Positions 55,081 through 64,000 of a stretch of DNA of 64,000 bases are shown here, piece by piece. Source of the stretch: Vespula vulgaris (taxonomy: Eukaryota; Arthropoda; Insecta; Hymenoptera; Vespidae). Position numbers and translations under genes: made by a program. Position 1 is the stretch's first letter. Every line of letters begins with the position of its first letter. The notes under the pieces are model-generated. The model did not search any database. It was given only the letters and a program-made list of their open reading frames with translations, and was not told where the DNA came from. The stretch covers positions 7,061,501-7,125,500 of the forward strand of contig NC_066589.1 in assembly GCF_905475345.1 (NCBI RefSeq), read 5' to 3'.

Positions 55081-56576
55081 TATATACTTATTAATTCTGT
55101 CACTTTATATTCACTTATTGATAATTTCGGAATAAAAATGTATAGCCTTGACATATTTTATGCACTCCTGAGTGCAAGGCTGTTATTTTTATATCATATC
55201 GCTCGCTTAGCAAGATTTATATATTTCTAATTTAGAATGATTCAAATTTTCTTTTCATTCACCTGCACTCTATTTAAATATAAATACATTATTATATTAA
55301 GAAGAGAATGAAATAATCTTCATTTATTATTAAATAAACATTATTTCTTTAAAAAAAATGAGATAATACTGAAATAATTATTTGTTATATACTTTCATAA
55401 GTGCATTTTCACTTTGATCATTCGAAACGAGAAATGTATATCCTTACTATATATGTTCTTCTGCATTCCTGAATGCAGGCATGTACTAATTGTGATCTAT
55501 CATATGCACTCCTGAGTGCAGGCAAGCCATTTCAATCGCTTCATTTATATATCAAGATTTATGCATTTTTATTCCAAAAATATTCATGCTTCTCTTAAAT
55601 ACGTATAAATATTTGTTAATAATCTTTGTATCATTCATTAATAATCTTCTTAATATTTCTTATGAAACTTTCATATATATAATAAAAATACTCCCTCTTT
55701 CTCTCTCTTTCTCCTCTCTCTTTCTTTCTCTCTATCCTATATATTTATTAAGTCTTTCATCTCATATTTATTTGTTGATAATTTTGGAATAAATATGTAT
55801 ATTCTTGACATATTTTAATATGCACTCCTGAGTGCTGGCTGCCATTTATGTCACTTCATTCATCTAGCAAGGTTTATATATATTTCTTATCAGAATGATC
55901 CAAATTTCCTTTTAATTCATTTGCACCCTTTAATTATCATTCATTTATTATATATGGAATAAAACAAAATTTCACTTATTTATTGGTAAACAAGTTTAAT
56001 ATATTGAAAAAAAATATTACCAGAGATCAATGTGTTTTATATATTTCTTCGTTTAGTATCCTTATTAGCACATTCATTCATTCATCTTTGATCATTCCGA
56101 ATGTGAAATATATATCCTCACTATAATATGTTCATTTGCATTCCTGAATGCAATCATGTACTTACTGTAAACCTTTCATATGCACTCCTGAGTGCAGGCA
56201 AGCCAATTTATTCGTTTCATTTATATACCAAGACGTATACCTTTTTATTCCAAAAAATTTTTATATTTTTTTCAAATATGTATAAACATTTATTAATAAT
56301 CTTTGTATCGTTCATTATATTTTCTTATGAAACTTTCATATATATAATAAAAATACTCCCGTTTTCTTTCTTTTTCTCTTCTCTTCCTCTCTTTCTCCCT
56401 CTTTCATATATATTTATTAAGTCATCTTATATTCATTTGTTGATAATTTTGGAATAAAAATATATACCCTTGACATATTATAATATGCACTCCTGAGTGC
56501 TGGCTGCCAATATATATATTCATCTGCATTCCTGAATGCAGGCATTTTGATTTGTCATCAAGTCTTGTAGATTTTT

Positions 56577-56655
56577 AATCAGAATAACCAAAATAAACAG
56601 AATAATCAGAATAATCAGATTAATCAGATTAATCAGAATAATCAGAATCAGATTG
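56577..56655. repeat. Short tandem AATCAGA(A/T)T repeat
   Basis: About six imperfect 9-bp units of ATCAGAATA / ATCAGATTA type within the right flank of the large array. The left-flank counterpart (54560-54580) has only one or two units, so it expanded after duplication. Confidence 0.75.
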
Positions 56656-56954
56656 GAGAAAGATAATGAGGGTGAGGATATGGATGATAACGATAATGAT
56701 TACCACATAAGAGTCATTTTACAACTCGTGGTAAAGCTGTGTTGACATTGAAATATGCATATATCTCGTATATATACATACACATTATGAAATTATGAAC
56801 ATGAAAAAATATGATTAAAATATGATTATTCTGAATTAAAAATCAACATGCTTGGGTATCCAAATGCACTCCTGAGTGCAATGCTGCTGCAGGCCACGGA
56901 CGTCCACACAATATTTAACGAGCGTGACTCTATCTTTGTAACTAAAAATCTACT

Positions 56955-57300
56955 TCAAGAAAAGACTCTACTTTAAAACTTTAAAATGCAAGGACTCGAC
57001 TTTAATTTAAAAAGAAAAAATGCAAGGACTCGACTTTAATTTAAGAAGAAAAATGCAAGGACTCGACTTTAATTTAAAAAGAAAAATGCAAGGGCTCGAC
57101 TTTAATTTAAAATGAAAATAGGGAGGGCTGGACTTTAATTAGGAAAAAAAAAATAAAAATAAAAATAGAAAATGCAAAGGGCTTGATTTTACTCTGAAAT
57201 GAAAAACTGACTCTACTTTTAAAAAATACAATGACTCGACTTTACTTTAAGAAAAAATTGCAATGACTTTATTAATTAATAACTAACTGCAAAAGCTTGA
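56955..57300. repeat. Minisatellite with GGACTCGACTTTAATTTAA unit (about 35 bp)
   Basis: Unit of AATGCAAGG-ACTCGACTTTAATTTAA plus an A/G-rich spacer. The clearest copies begin near 56986, 57020, 57053 and 57087, then it decays to GACTCGACTTTA and GACTCTA remnants up to 57305. Confidence 0.8.
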
Positions 57301-58708
57301 CTCTAATAAAAAAAAAAAATCAAATTTTCACGAACGCGAGTACGGAACACAGTAGCAAGGAGATGGAATGGTCCATCATCTCCATTCAGGAACAAACTAC
57401 TACGAGCATAAGTGTCAACGTGGTAAAGGGTAAAAGGGGTTTCGATAAGACCACAAGCCATTAACGAAGGGTTCGACATACCGACCACCTTTGAAAAATG
57501 ACTTGTAGTCGATAGTTGCCCTCTTGAGCCACAATATGTGGGGGCCTCTTCAGCACACAGCCACTTCTTGCTTCGTGCCCTAACCACTGCATTGGAGCAT
57601 TCCTTACGTGCGACGCAAGATAAGTTTACGCATCAAAAAACGCCCTACCGTTCGAAGCAACGCACCCACAAAGATTGACATACTGCAGTGGTTGCTACTA
57701 CAAGAATGAAATCGTCCCTAAGCTAAACCGACCTAATCCCGACCTGATCTCACTTTACGCAACAAGACTCAAACCACTCGTGTAAACGCACGCATCAAAC
57801 GAGACGCAATAGTCGCAAGCTAAGGGGTTGGGAAGTGAAAAACACATTTTCGCACGCAAGTTTGTTCTGTTTTTTTCTTTTTCTTTTTTTTTCTTAACCT
57901 AACGAGCGGTAAGCGCTTGCAACGTAAAGTATCGATCTCTTCTAAATAGTATAACCACTGTAGTATGGCAAAATTCGCGAATGAATCACCCCAAACGGCA
58001 CTGACGAGTCCCAACACGTATTCTCAACTACGTTTTCTATTCTACCTAGGTGCGTCTCGATTTTCTAACGATCTTTATTTATTTATTTATTCATTGATCC
58101 GATTAAAAAAAAAATAAAAAATAAAAGTAAAATATTCGTAATAAAAATAAAAATTCGAACTAAACCGTAAAACTATCCTAGCCTGTGGACGATCAATGGA
58201 CTCAAAGAATCCAACAACCGTACGCAATAACACAGGCACATTTAATCGAATGCTCCAGCAGACATAATATTCATTCTATTCGATGAACCTATTACAAACT
58301 AATATTAACTCGTTGCACTTAAAAGATGAATATAGTTTCGGTAAAATGTCAAAATCACAAGAATTGTAATATTTCCATTTTACTTATGTAAGGTATATTC
58401 TATTTCTAAATAAGAAATATATAGATAATAAATATCTTAAGAATCGCGAAGTGCAAGAATTAATTTAAAACTAAGTATCAAACAAATTCAAAATCCTTTG
58501 CTAAGTTCAAAAGATATGGGATGTATCTGATGTTCTCATTGGGTGCAAAGTTTTTCGAACTGTTTGATACAGATATATCACGTGATGCGAAGTATCAGCA
58601 AAGGATGTAAGAAAAAAAAAATTAAAAAAAAATATAAAAAGATAAAGTTCAGCCATGCTGAAAGATTGTAAAATTTGCTGAAACTTCACAAATCTCCGGA
58701 GAAAGGAC

Positions 58709-58728
58709 TTCCTACTCCTGAGTAGGAA
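58709..58728. repeat. 20-bp perfect dyad TTCCTACTCCTGAGTAGGAA
   Basis: Same design as the motifs in the 54.8-56.9 kb array (9-bp arms around a CT centre, inner TC-CT-GA kept) but with wholly different outer arms. TCTCCGGAGA, another perfect palindrome, lies just left at 58693-58702. Confidence 0.85.
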
Positions 58729-59586
58729 TCGCATCCTTACCCGGTCCCTACCTACTTAAAATTAATTGAAACATTCACTCAGAAAAGTATGCTACCTGCC
58801 TGCCTATGACCTATATTTAAAAAGTGCAAACATTCACACCAACACATACACTCCACGGTTCTCTCACACTCCACCAGGGTGCAAAAGCCTACACTAGAGA
58901 GCATGCCCCGGAGCACCTCCGACACCCTAGTTCAACCGCGTATTTTTTCTAATATATTTAGGAGTACGTACCAGTTGCTGAAATCGACTGCCAAGGCTAA
59001 TGATTATTGCATATATGACTAAAGCAAAAATACTAGTACATACTAGTATACATATAGATACTAGTAATATATACGAGTATTTAAAATTTTCCACAAAAAT
59101 GTGGTAACTACTATGCAAACCGATATTAATATAATTATATATTAGATATATAATATATTTATTTCAAAGTTATCGCGAAACGATGTACAATGCACTTCCT
59201 AAAACGCACATACAAGTGCAAGGTACACCGTGCAATCACCAGCACAATGACAGTCGCTGAAAAGGAAACTTAAAACTAAATCCACACTGACCGTTTCTCA
59301 CCCATACGAGTAACACCTGGGTTAAACGCATGGATGAGAACGCAGAAAGCATGGGGGGAGAAAGGGGTATTAGTATATTAGTGCTGAAAATCCTGAGCTA
59401 AAAAAAGATTAATTTATAATATATATATAAAAAAAATATATATAAAAATATATAAAAATATATATATATAAAATTTAAGCGGACTGTGACTCTAGAGTCT
59501 CTTTGCACGTCTTATTAGCAAGAGCTCAAGCAAGGATGGATGATGGTAGGCGGTCACCACATATGAGTGTGACCACCACATATGGG

Positions 59587-59609
59587 TTTTACCACTAAAA
59601 GTGGTAAAA
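59587..59609. repeat. Inverted repeat TTTTACCACT / AGTGGTAAAA
   Basis: 10-bp perfect arms around a 3-nt centre. It lies next to a short direct repeat of GACCACCACATATG (about 59555-59584). Confidence 0.85.
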
Positions 59610-60009
59610 AAATAATAAGTGGCAAAAATAGTTTTGCAACCCCACCTGTATGCACCGCTTAAGGGCCTTTGAGCGACCCGCGGTAGGCAGTCGTTGACAT
59701 GGAGGGATGAAATATGCACATAGCTCGTATATATGCATACGCATTATGCAGTTATGAAATTTCATTATTAAAAAATATATAATTCTAATAAAAAACCTCG
59801 GACGACCCCTTTCATTAAATGGCTGTTCTAATGAAAGAACGGGATTATAATCCACCACTTAACTGCCAGAATCTATCCGTCGCGGAGGGGTTTGTCTTCT
59901 TGCTCATTTGTTGATAAATCGATATTTCAAAATATCGAAGTAAATCGCGATTAAATGGACTAAGTACGAAGCAATGCATGTAACGTAAACCACGTTATAT
60001 GCTTTATAC

Positions 60010-60037
60010 GAAATCGGGTAAATTAATACCCGATTTC
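60010..60037. repeat. Perfect 10-bp stem, 8-nt loop inverted repeat
   Basis: GAAATCGGGT, loop AAATTAAT, ACCCGATTTC. It is close to another perfect dyad CGATATTT-CA-AAATATCG at 59920-59937 and to GACTCTAGAGTC at 59488-59499. Confidence 0.85.
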
Positions 60038-60136
60038 ATTACTAATATCGCGAGCAAAAACGAAGAGAAAAAAAGTGCTAATAAACAGCACTATAAATTA
60101 AACGATTTTGAAACAAGAAGACCCTGGCCTGAGCTA

Positions 60137-60145
<9 letters not shown>

Positions 60146-60168
<23 letters not shown>
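60146..60168. repeat. (TAA)n microsatellite
   Basis: Seven to eight TAA units. Confidence 0.85.
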
Positions 60169-60360
60169 AATATTCATAAGAAAATATCTAATTACATGTA
60201 CAGGAAACCACTCGTGAATAAAATCAAAGATTTTAATCACGGACACTTTTGCTCGTTTCGGACATGGGACGTCTACGAATACAACCAGTAACCCGTGCCG
60301 ATAAGGACCTTTCATCCTCGGCATGATGGGCACCAGAGGAACTTTAAATTTTTCACTCAC

Positions 60361-60488
60361 TACTTAAGAAGTTCTGCGATGGCTCCAAAACACTCGTCCC
60401 CCTCGTAGGAGGTTGAATGATGTCGTGAAGTTGAAATTATCGTTGAATCATTGAATCGATGAGTTGATGAATCGTTGAATCGATGAAT
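60361..60488 (-). ncRNA. Candidate noncoding or 5'UTR exon of an unassigned minus-strand transcript
   Basis: Bounded by an acceptor TTATATTACAG (at 60489-60490) and a consensus donor GTGAGT (60355-60360). All frames are closed by short stops. It contains a GAATCGATGA-type minisatellite (60424-60488 on the plus strand). With the next upstream candidate exon (60669-60809, donor ACAT-GTAAGTAT) it would enclose a 180-nt GT-AG intron. Expression is not shown by sequence alone. Confidence 0.4.
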
Positions 60489-60668
60489 CTGTAATATAAA
60501 AAAATACAAAAAAGATTAATTATATGTTGTATATCGAACCAATATATTTGTGAATGAATGAAATGATTGAAAAAAAAATGATAAAAATGAATGAAAATGA
60601 TTAAAAAAAATATATGATTTATACGACCAACGAAAGAAGTTACAATTGGAAGAAAGAAATATACTTAC

Positions 60669-61030
60669 ATGTAATTATATCCAGACGAAGCTTTACAATC
60701 GTCGGTAAAGATGAAGAGGATGAATTTTTAAGTTCACACTTTCGACCATAACAATATTTTTCGCAACGCATCCTCTTCCACCGAATTGGCCGAAAGTGTG
60801 TTAATGATTCTAACAACGCGGCGAACATATGATTTTAACAAGAATATGACATAAATTCTTGTTTTGGATTTATTAACGCGACCGAGAAATTCTAAACGGC
60901 GAACAACACTGACTCTAATTCGCGATTTTATTTTATTTTATTTTTAAAGCAACCTATTCGGTTGCAAACAATCAAACTAACTCGCACAAGCACTGACTCT
61001 AAGATCGCATTGCGCGCGATCCACAATTGA
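60669..61030 (-). ncRNA. Candidate upstream or first exon and CpG-bearing promoter patch
   Basis: The strong donor GTAAGTAT at 60663-60668 ends this segment on the minus strand. Its 5' limit is either the weak acceptor at 60810-60811 or a start site in the CpG-containing patch at 60880-61025 (GCGCGCGAT, TCGGTCGCG). No coding potential is recognised beyond a 62-codon chance frame. Confidence 0.3.
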
Positions 61031-63128
61031 AGACCTGTTGAATAAAAATGATTAAAGCAAGCTGTGGCGTTTACTTCTACAAATTTATATTGTATTAAAT
61101 ATTCTATATTAAATATTATGTATTAAATATCCTATATCATATTATTCAAATTACATGATCTAAAATTATGAATTTATATTACATCTTTTGTATGCTATAA
61201 CAATACAAAAAAAAAATATTATTCAAAAGATGTAACTGCAATACTTGTAAGCTATATTAAAATAAATGAATATGTAAAAGCAAACGACCAAATTCGCGTT
61301 GTACCTATCGTTTAAAAATAAATATAATCGCGATATGGATATGTTCACAGAAGTATACTAATTGCGTGGATACCTATAAATTAGAATAGATATAGCATTA
61401 AAGTAAAACTAGACAAGGAGCAGTAAAATTGAAATTATAATATTTATAATATTAATTAAACGATTAAACGTATCTTGAAATTTTATTCTATTTTAGTTCA
61501 ACTTTTATTATACTTTAATTACATTTTTATTATTCTCGGTGTTTCTTAATATTTTTTAAATTCAATGAAAAATATGTTCCAAAAAATTTTGAACAAATTG
61601 AAATTTAATCAAAATTATTTTCTAATACACCGAACGTCAGCCTTTGGCCCGGTAGTGCGTACGTTGTATAATATAAAATATACGAACGTTCGCAATACCG
61701 ATTTCCGGATCCCACCACAAGGAGGTAGCTGCGTAGGAGATCCATATATAAATTTCTTAAAAAAAATATAAAATATTATATAATAAAAGTTCTGGATATA
61801 ATAGAGCATAGAAATTTATAATAAGATTACGACAGAACACATGAAATCGTATAACACAATAGATAGTTTGTTAGAATTAACATCTAATTTTTTATATTAA
61901 TTAAAATTAAATAAAAATTTCAAATTCAATAGTGAATATTATATTGGTCAATATGATGAATAATTACTTGAAAATATTCAAACTATTATTAATAGAGAAT
62001 AAGATTATGCACGTAAATGTGATTTGCATATTCAACATATAAATGCTATATTATATATCGAAATCTAATAGGATAGAAAATAAGATTAATAAGCTGTAAA
62101 TGATTAAATCAAGATTATAAAATATTATATATAATGTAAATGAGAAATTAGACGAACCAAAATTGAAGAAGCAGGAACAAGTCTGAACACGTCTGGACGG
62201 CTGCTGATACAAACGAAGAGTGTGTAGAAATGAACTAAGAAAGTCGTCCTCTTGGTCGTCTTTTGATTGTTTACATGTGCTATTGTCGGTACTTCCCAAA
62301 TACTGCGTACAGTGTAGCGTATACAAATACATGTATATAGATATACCTGTAATAGAATATTATCATGCTTTTCCTTTTGTGCTCGCCGGAGACTCATTTC
62401 CAAGAATTATTTGGCAATTGGTGGGGATATTTTAAAGCAATTATTTATACGCTATCTTTTTCTCTTTATTAAGGAGCTCATTATATATATTTAAAAACAG
62501 ATTTTTAATTTAAAAATATGAGCATATAATAGTGAACATAAGTAGAATAAAAAATATAATATTTAACCTAAAAAAAGTTAATAAAAATAAATAAAAGTAA
62601 ATGAAAATAATCAAGAACAAATAAAAATAATAAAGAAATTAGAATTTTTCAGTGCGTTTCACTAAAAAAGAATTTAATACGTTATGAATATTGAAATTAT
62701 TAAAAACTAAGTATTTTTGAAATATATATAATACCAAAGTATGCAGCCATTTGTTCGATATTGCTTGCTTTGTATCTTAAAATACAAACTCAAACACTAT
62801 CGATTGAGCAAGTCTCACTGCTTGGAAGTAACTGCATATGGAAACCTAATTATTAATAAAAATGTAATAAATTTTCTAAAATAAAATAATTACAGAAATA
62901 AATTCGATGTCGAAATTAATCTGCTTTTGTTTGTACTCGTCCAAATGTTATATAGAAATAAAGATCTCTCACGTGGCCTTGAGAGAGTTCGAACATTCGA
63001 CTGTTTTTGTTTTGATATCGATCGAAAAATTTTTTAGAAATATACAACTCAATGTAGCTTTCATGTCGTATGTTACCTATCTCTTTCTATTAAACTTCGC
63101 TATATTTATTAAAATAAAATAAACTTAC
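61031..63128. other. AT-rich stretch with isolated splice-like signals
   Basis: No gene supported. It contains the second copy of the 45-bp element (61699-61743) and a CAG-GTATAT donor-like site on the minus strand at 62342-62350, preceded by an open stretch ending LRRAQKEKHDNILLQ but without a good acceptor. Confidence 0.45.
61699..61743. repeat. 45-bp hairpin-capable element, copy 2
   Basis: Partner of 52256-52300. Complementary ends here are GGATC and GATCC rather than GGTCTC/GAGACC, so pairing is kept although the bases changed. Confidence 0.6.
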
Positions 63129-63209
63129 CTATCGAATAAATGTATCGAAGAAATGTAAACACTGGAAATATTCGATGCTTTGTACTGTAGCTCCGGAATT
63201 CTTGAAAAT
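63129..63209 (-). ncRNA. Candidate 81-nt internal exon (minus strand)
   Basis: Strong signals on both sides: acceptor CCTATTTTTTTCAG and donor GATAG-GTAAGTTT. One frame stays open for 26 codons and then hits TAG at the exon end. Most likely a 5'UTR or noncoding exon downstream of the promoter at the right edge. Confidence 0.45.
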
Positions 63210-63304
63210 CTGAAAAAAATAGGATCATATTACTAGAGAACAAGATTAAAAGTGTGTGGGTAATATGTGTAGGGAATATCCATAGATGTGTATGTGTGTA
63301 TAAT

Positions 63305-63420
63305 TATTACATATTATCGTATAGCTATATATATATATATATATACATATATATGATTGTACACTATATGTAATATATATATGATCGTATACCTATATGT
63401 ATATAAATGATCGTATTCCT
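63305..63420. repeat. TA-rich tandem repeat (about 37-bp ATATATATGATYGTA-type unit)
   Basis: Three imperfect copies of a segment with TATATAT followed by GATCGTA or GATTGTA, then a TATG-rich tail. Confidence 0.6.
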
Positions 63421-63757
63421 GTTTGTGTGCGTGCATGTGTGTGTGTATGATTATATGAAAATCGAATTTAATATAAAATATCAATCGATTACAACTATTA
63501 ATGCAAAATTATTGATCAGAGTATCATTAAAAAGCGAGAGAAGTATTAATATTGCGAGAATAAAACAGGAAAATAGAAGAAACAATACGACGCGAAAGCT
63601 CCCTGGGCGATCTATGAGAGGCTGATTTTATTTTCGCGAATATCTTTTTAACGCGATGATGCCCAGACTTACGAACGCGGCCTCATGAAAATCACGCATT
63701 TGTCTATCGATTGATATATAGGAAAAGGATGTACGTTAGAAAAAATTTGCTAATTAC

Positions 63758-63870
63758 CTGTAATTATGCGGAGCGACGAAACACCGTGTCACTGCGTCCA
63801 AGATGGCGATGAAACTAGTGACAAGGAAGGAAAGTAGTCCCTATAATTCGATGACGTCATCACAGGTACA
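63758..63870 (-). promoter_or_regulatory. Candidate promoter and first noncoding exon of a minus-strand transcript
   Basis: The minus strand reads CCATCTTGGACG ... CATAATTACAG, then donor GTAATT (63752-63757). The plus strand shows AAGATGGCG (63800-63808, Pho/YY1-like core) and a perfect CRE palindrome GATGACGTCATC (63850-63861). CpG-bearing sequence stands out from its AT-rich surroundings. The gene served is unknown; it could feed the 81-nt exon at 63129-63209. Confidence 0.45.
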
Positions 63871-64000
63871 ATCGAGTCAAATCAAATATTATATTTTTCA
63901 ATGAAAAATAATAAAATATATAATATAAGTACGTAGATAATACGATATGGATGACAAATGTAATTAATTCGAATTTTAAACATAGACAATAATTTTCTAA

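Larger units (their letters stand above)
54540..56880. repeat. Complex tandem array: three ~660-bp units flanked by two related ~300-bp blocks
   Basis: Equivalent landmarks recur at about 55161, 55822 and 56487 (spacing 661 and 665), and at 54818, 55461 and 56136 (643 and 675). Shared segments include GAAACTTTCATATATATAAT, a CT-rich tract, and GATAATTTYGGAATAAA. The flanking blocks 54541-54835 and 56564-56880 share AGATTTTTAATCAGAATAA, ACAACTYGTG and a distal palindrome. The units have diverged by substitutions and small indels, so the array is not recent. No ORF longer than simple read-through is present. Confidence 0.85.
54818..56880. repeat. Array of 11 dyad-symmetric 14-18 bp motifs with CT centre
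   Basis: Positions: 54818-54833, 54859-54874, 55161-55176, 55461-55478, 55505-55520, 55822-55835, 56136-56153, 56181-56196, 56487-56500, 56524-56541, 56865-56880. Each is arm-CT-reverse arm. The arm is GCACTC, GCATTC or CACACTC, always ending TC, with matching GAGTGC, GAATGC or GAGTGTG. Outer bases extend the symmetry in several copies (CTGCATTC/GAATGCAG). The 2-nt centre is too short for a normal hairpin loop, so a dimeric protein site or a cruciform-derived element is more likely. Confidence 0.9.
57300..60400. other. Locally GC-richer region without a recognised gene
   Basis: Base composition is clearly less AT-rich than the surroundings, especially 57330-58060, 58680-58930, 59270-59360 and 59480-59720. 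A 94-codon minus-strand open frame at 57303-57587 has no recognisable domain and ends in an A-run-derived Phe stretch. It may be a long noncoding exon or the remains of a mobile element. I could not identify either. Confidence 0.45.

Noticed and set aside
54800..56457. Three similar plus-strand frames (54800, 55586, 56128)
   Set aside because: They are the same segment of the tandem array read three times. Frames are not conserved between copies and composition is repeat-driven.
54818..56880. CRISPR-like array
   Set aside because: Motif spacing is irregular or about 330/660 bp, the 'spacers' are themselves homologous, and the genome is eukaryotic.
57303..57587. 94-codon minus-strand frame
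   Set aside because: No recognisable domain, no splice context, and codon use not like the neighbouring genes. Kept only as part of the GC-richer block.
62125..62403. 92-codon minus-strand frame with a CAG-GTATAT donor
   Set aside because: No convincing acceptor or ATG context, and the downstream part is intron-like. Noted only as a splice-like signal.

Overview
The window is a piece of an AT-rich insect nuclear genome, most probably from a hymenopteran and perhaps a bee. The species call is inference. The insect assignment rests on a ZAD-type zinc-finger gene (an arthropod family), an NALCN/narrow abdomen channel, a glorund-type hnRNP F/H, a Drice-like caspase, short GT-AG introns, and abundant TA, CA and poly-A/T simple repeats. 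I rebuilt gene models by joining open segments across GT/AG splice sites and checking that reading phase carried over each junction. Every complete model sums to a multiple of three, and most lengths match their families.

Layout. 1-1533 (-): 5' part of a ZAD + C2H2 zinc-finger gene that runs off the left edge. 4652-16808 (-): DOP1 (Dopey), 24 coding exons, about 2485 aa, with a small secreted TIL-domain protein gene (5423-6440, +) nested in its last intron. 18439-21822 (+): Mcm3, head-to-head with DOP1 and with an E2F-like site upstream. 23724-31579 (-): narrow abdomen/NALCN, 28 exons, about 1742 aa. 32913-40661 (-): an ABCC5/MRP5-like ABC transporter, 23 exons, about 1388 aa, with two alternative 37-codon exons. 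42828-46744 (-): glorund-like hnRNP F/H with three quasi-RRMs, 404 aa. 48811-51570 (-): an effector-type caspase with a hydrophobic N-terminus, 365 aa as modelled.

From about 51.6 kb to the right edge I see no convincing protein-coding gene. This part holds tandem repeats, a block of about 660-bp repeat units carrying dyad-symmetric motifs (nnnnTC-CT-GAnnnn) whose arms covary between copies, other perfect inverted repeats, a locally GC-richer stretch (57.3-60.4 kb), and splice-signal-bounded segments suggesting a minus-strand noncoding or 5'UTR transcript.

The genes are individually conserved housekeeping or neuronal genes (endosomal trafficking, replication licensing, sodium leak channel, efflux pump, RNA processing, apoptosis). 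They do not form a pathway. The items most worth a second look are the covarying palindrome array, the duplicated ABCC5 exon, the G-run cluster inside the hnRNP F/H gene's own intron, and the caspase with a possible membrane anchor.
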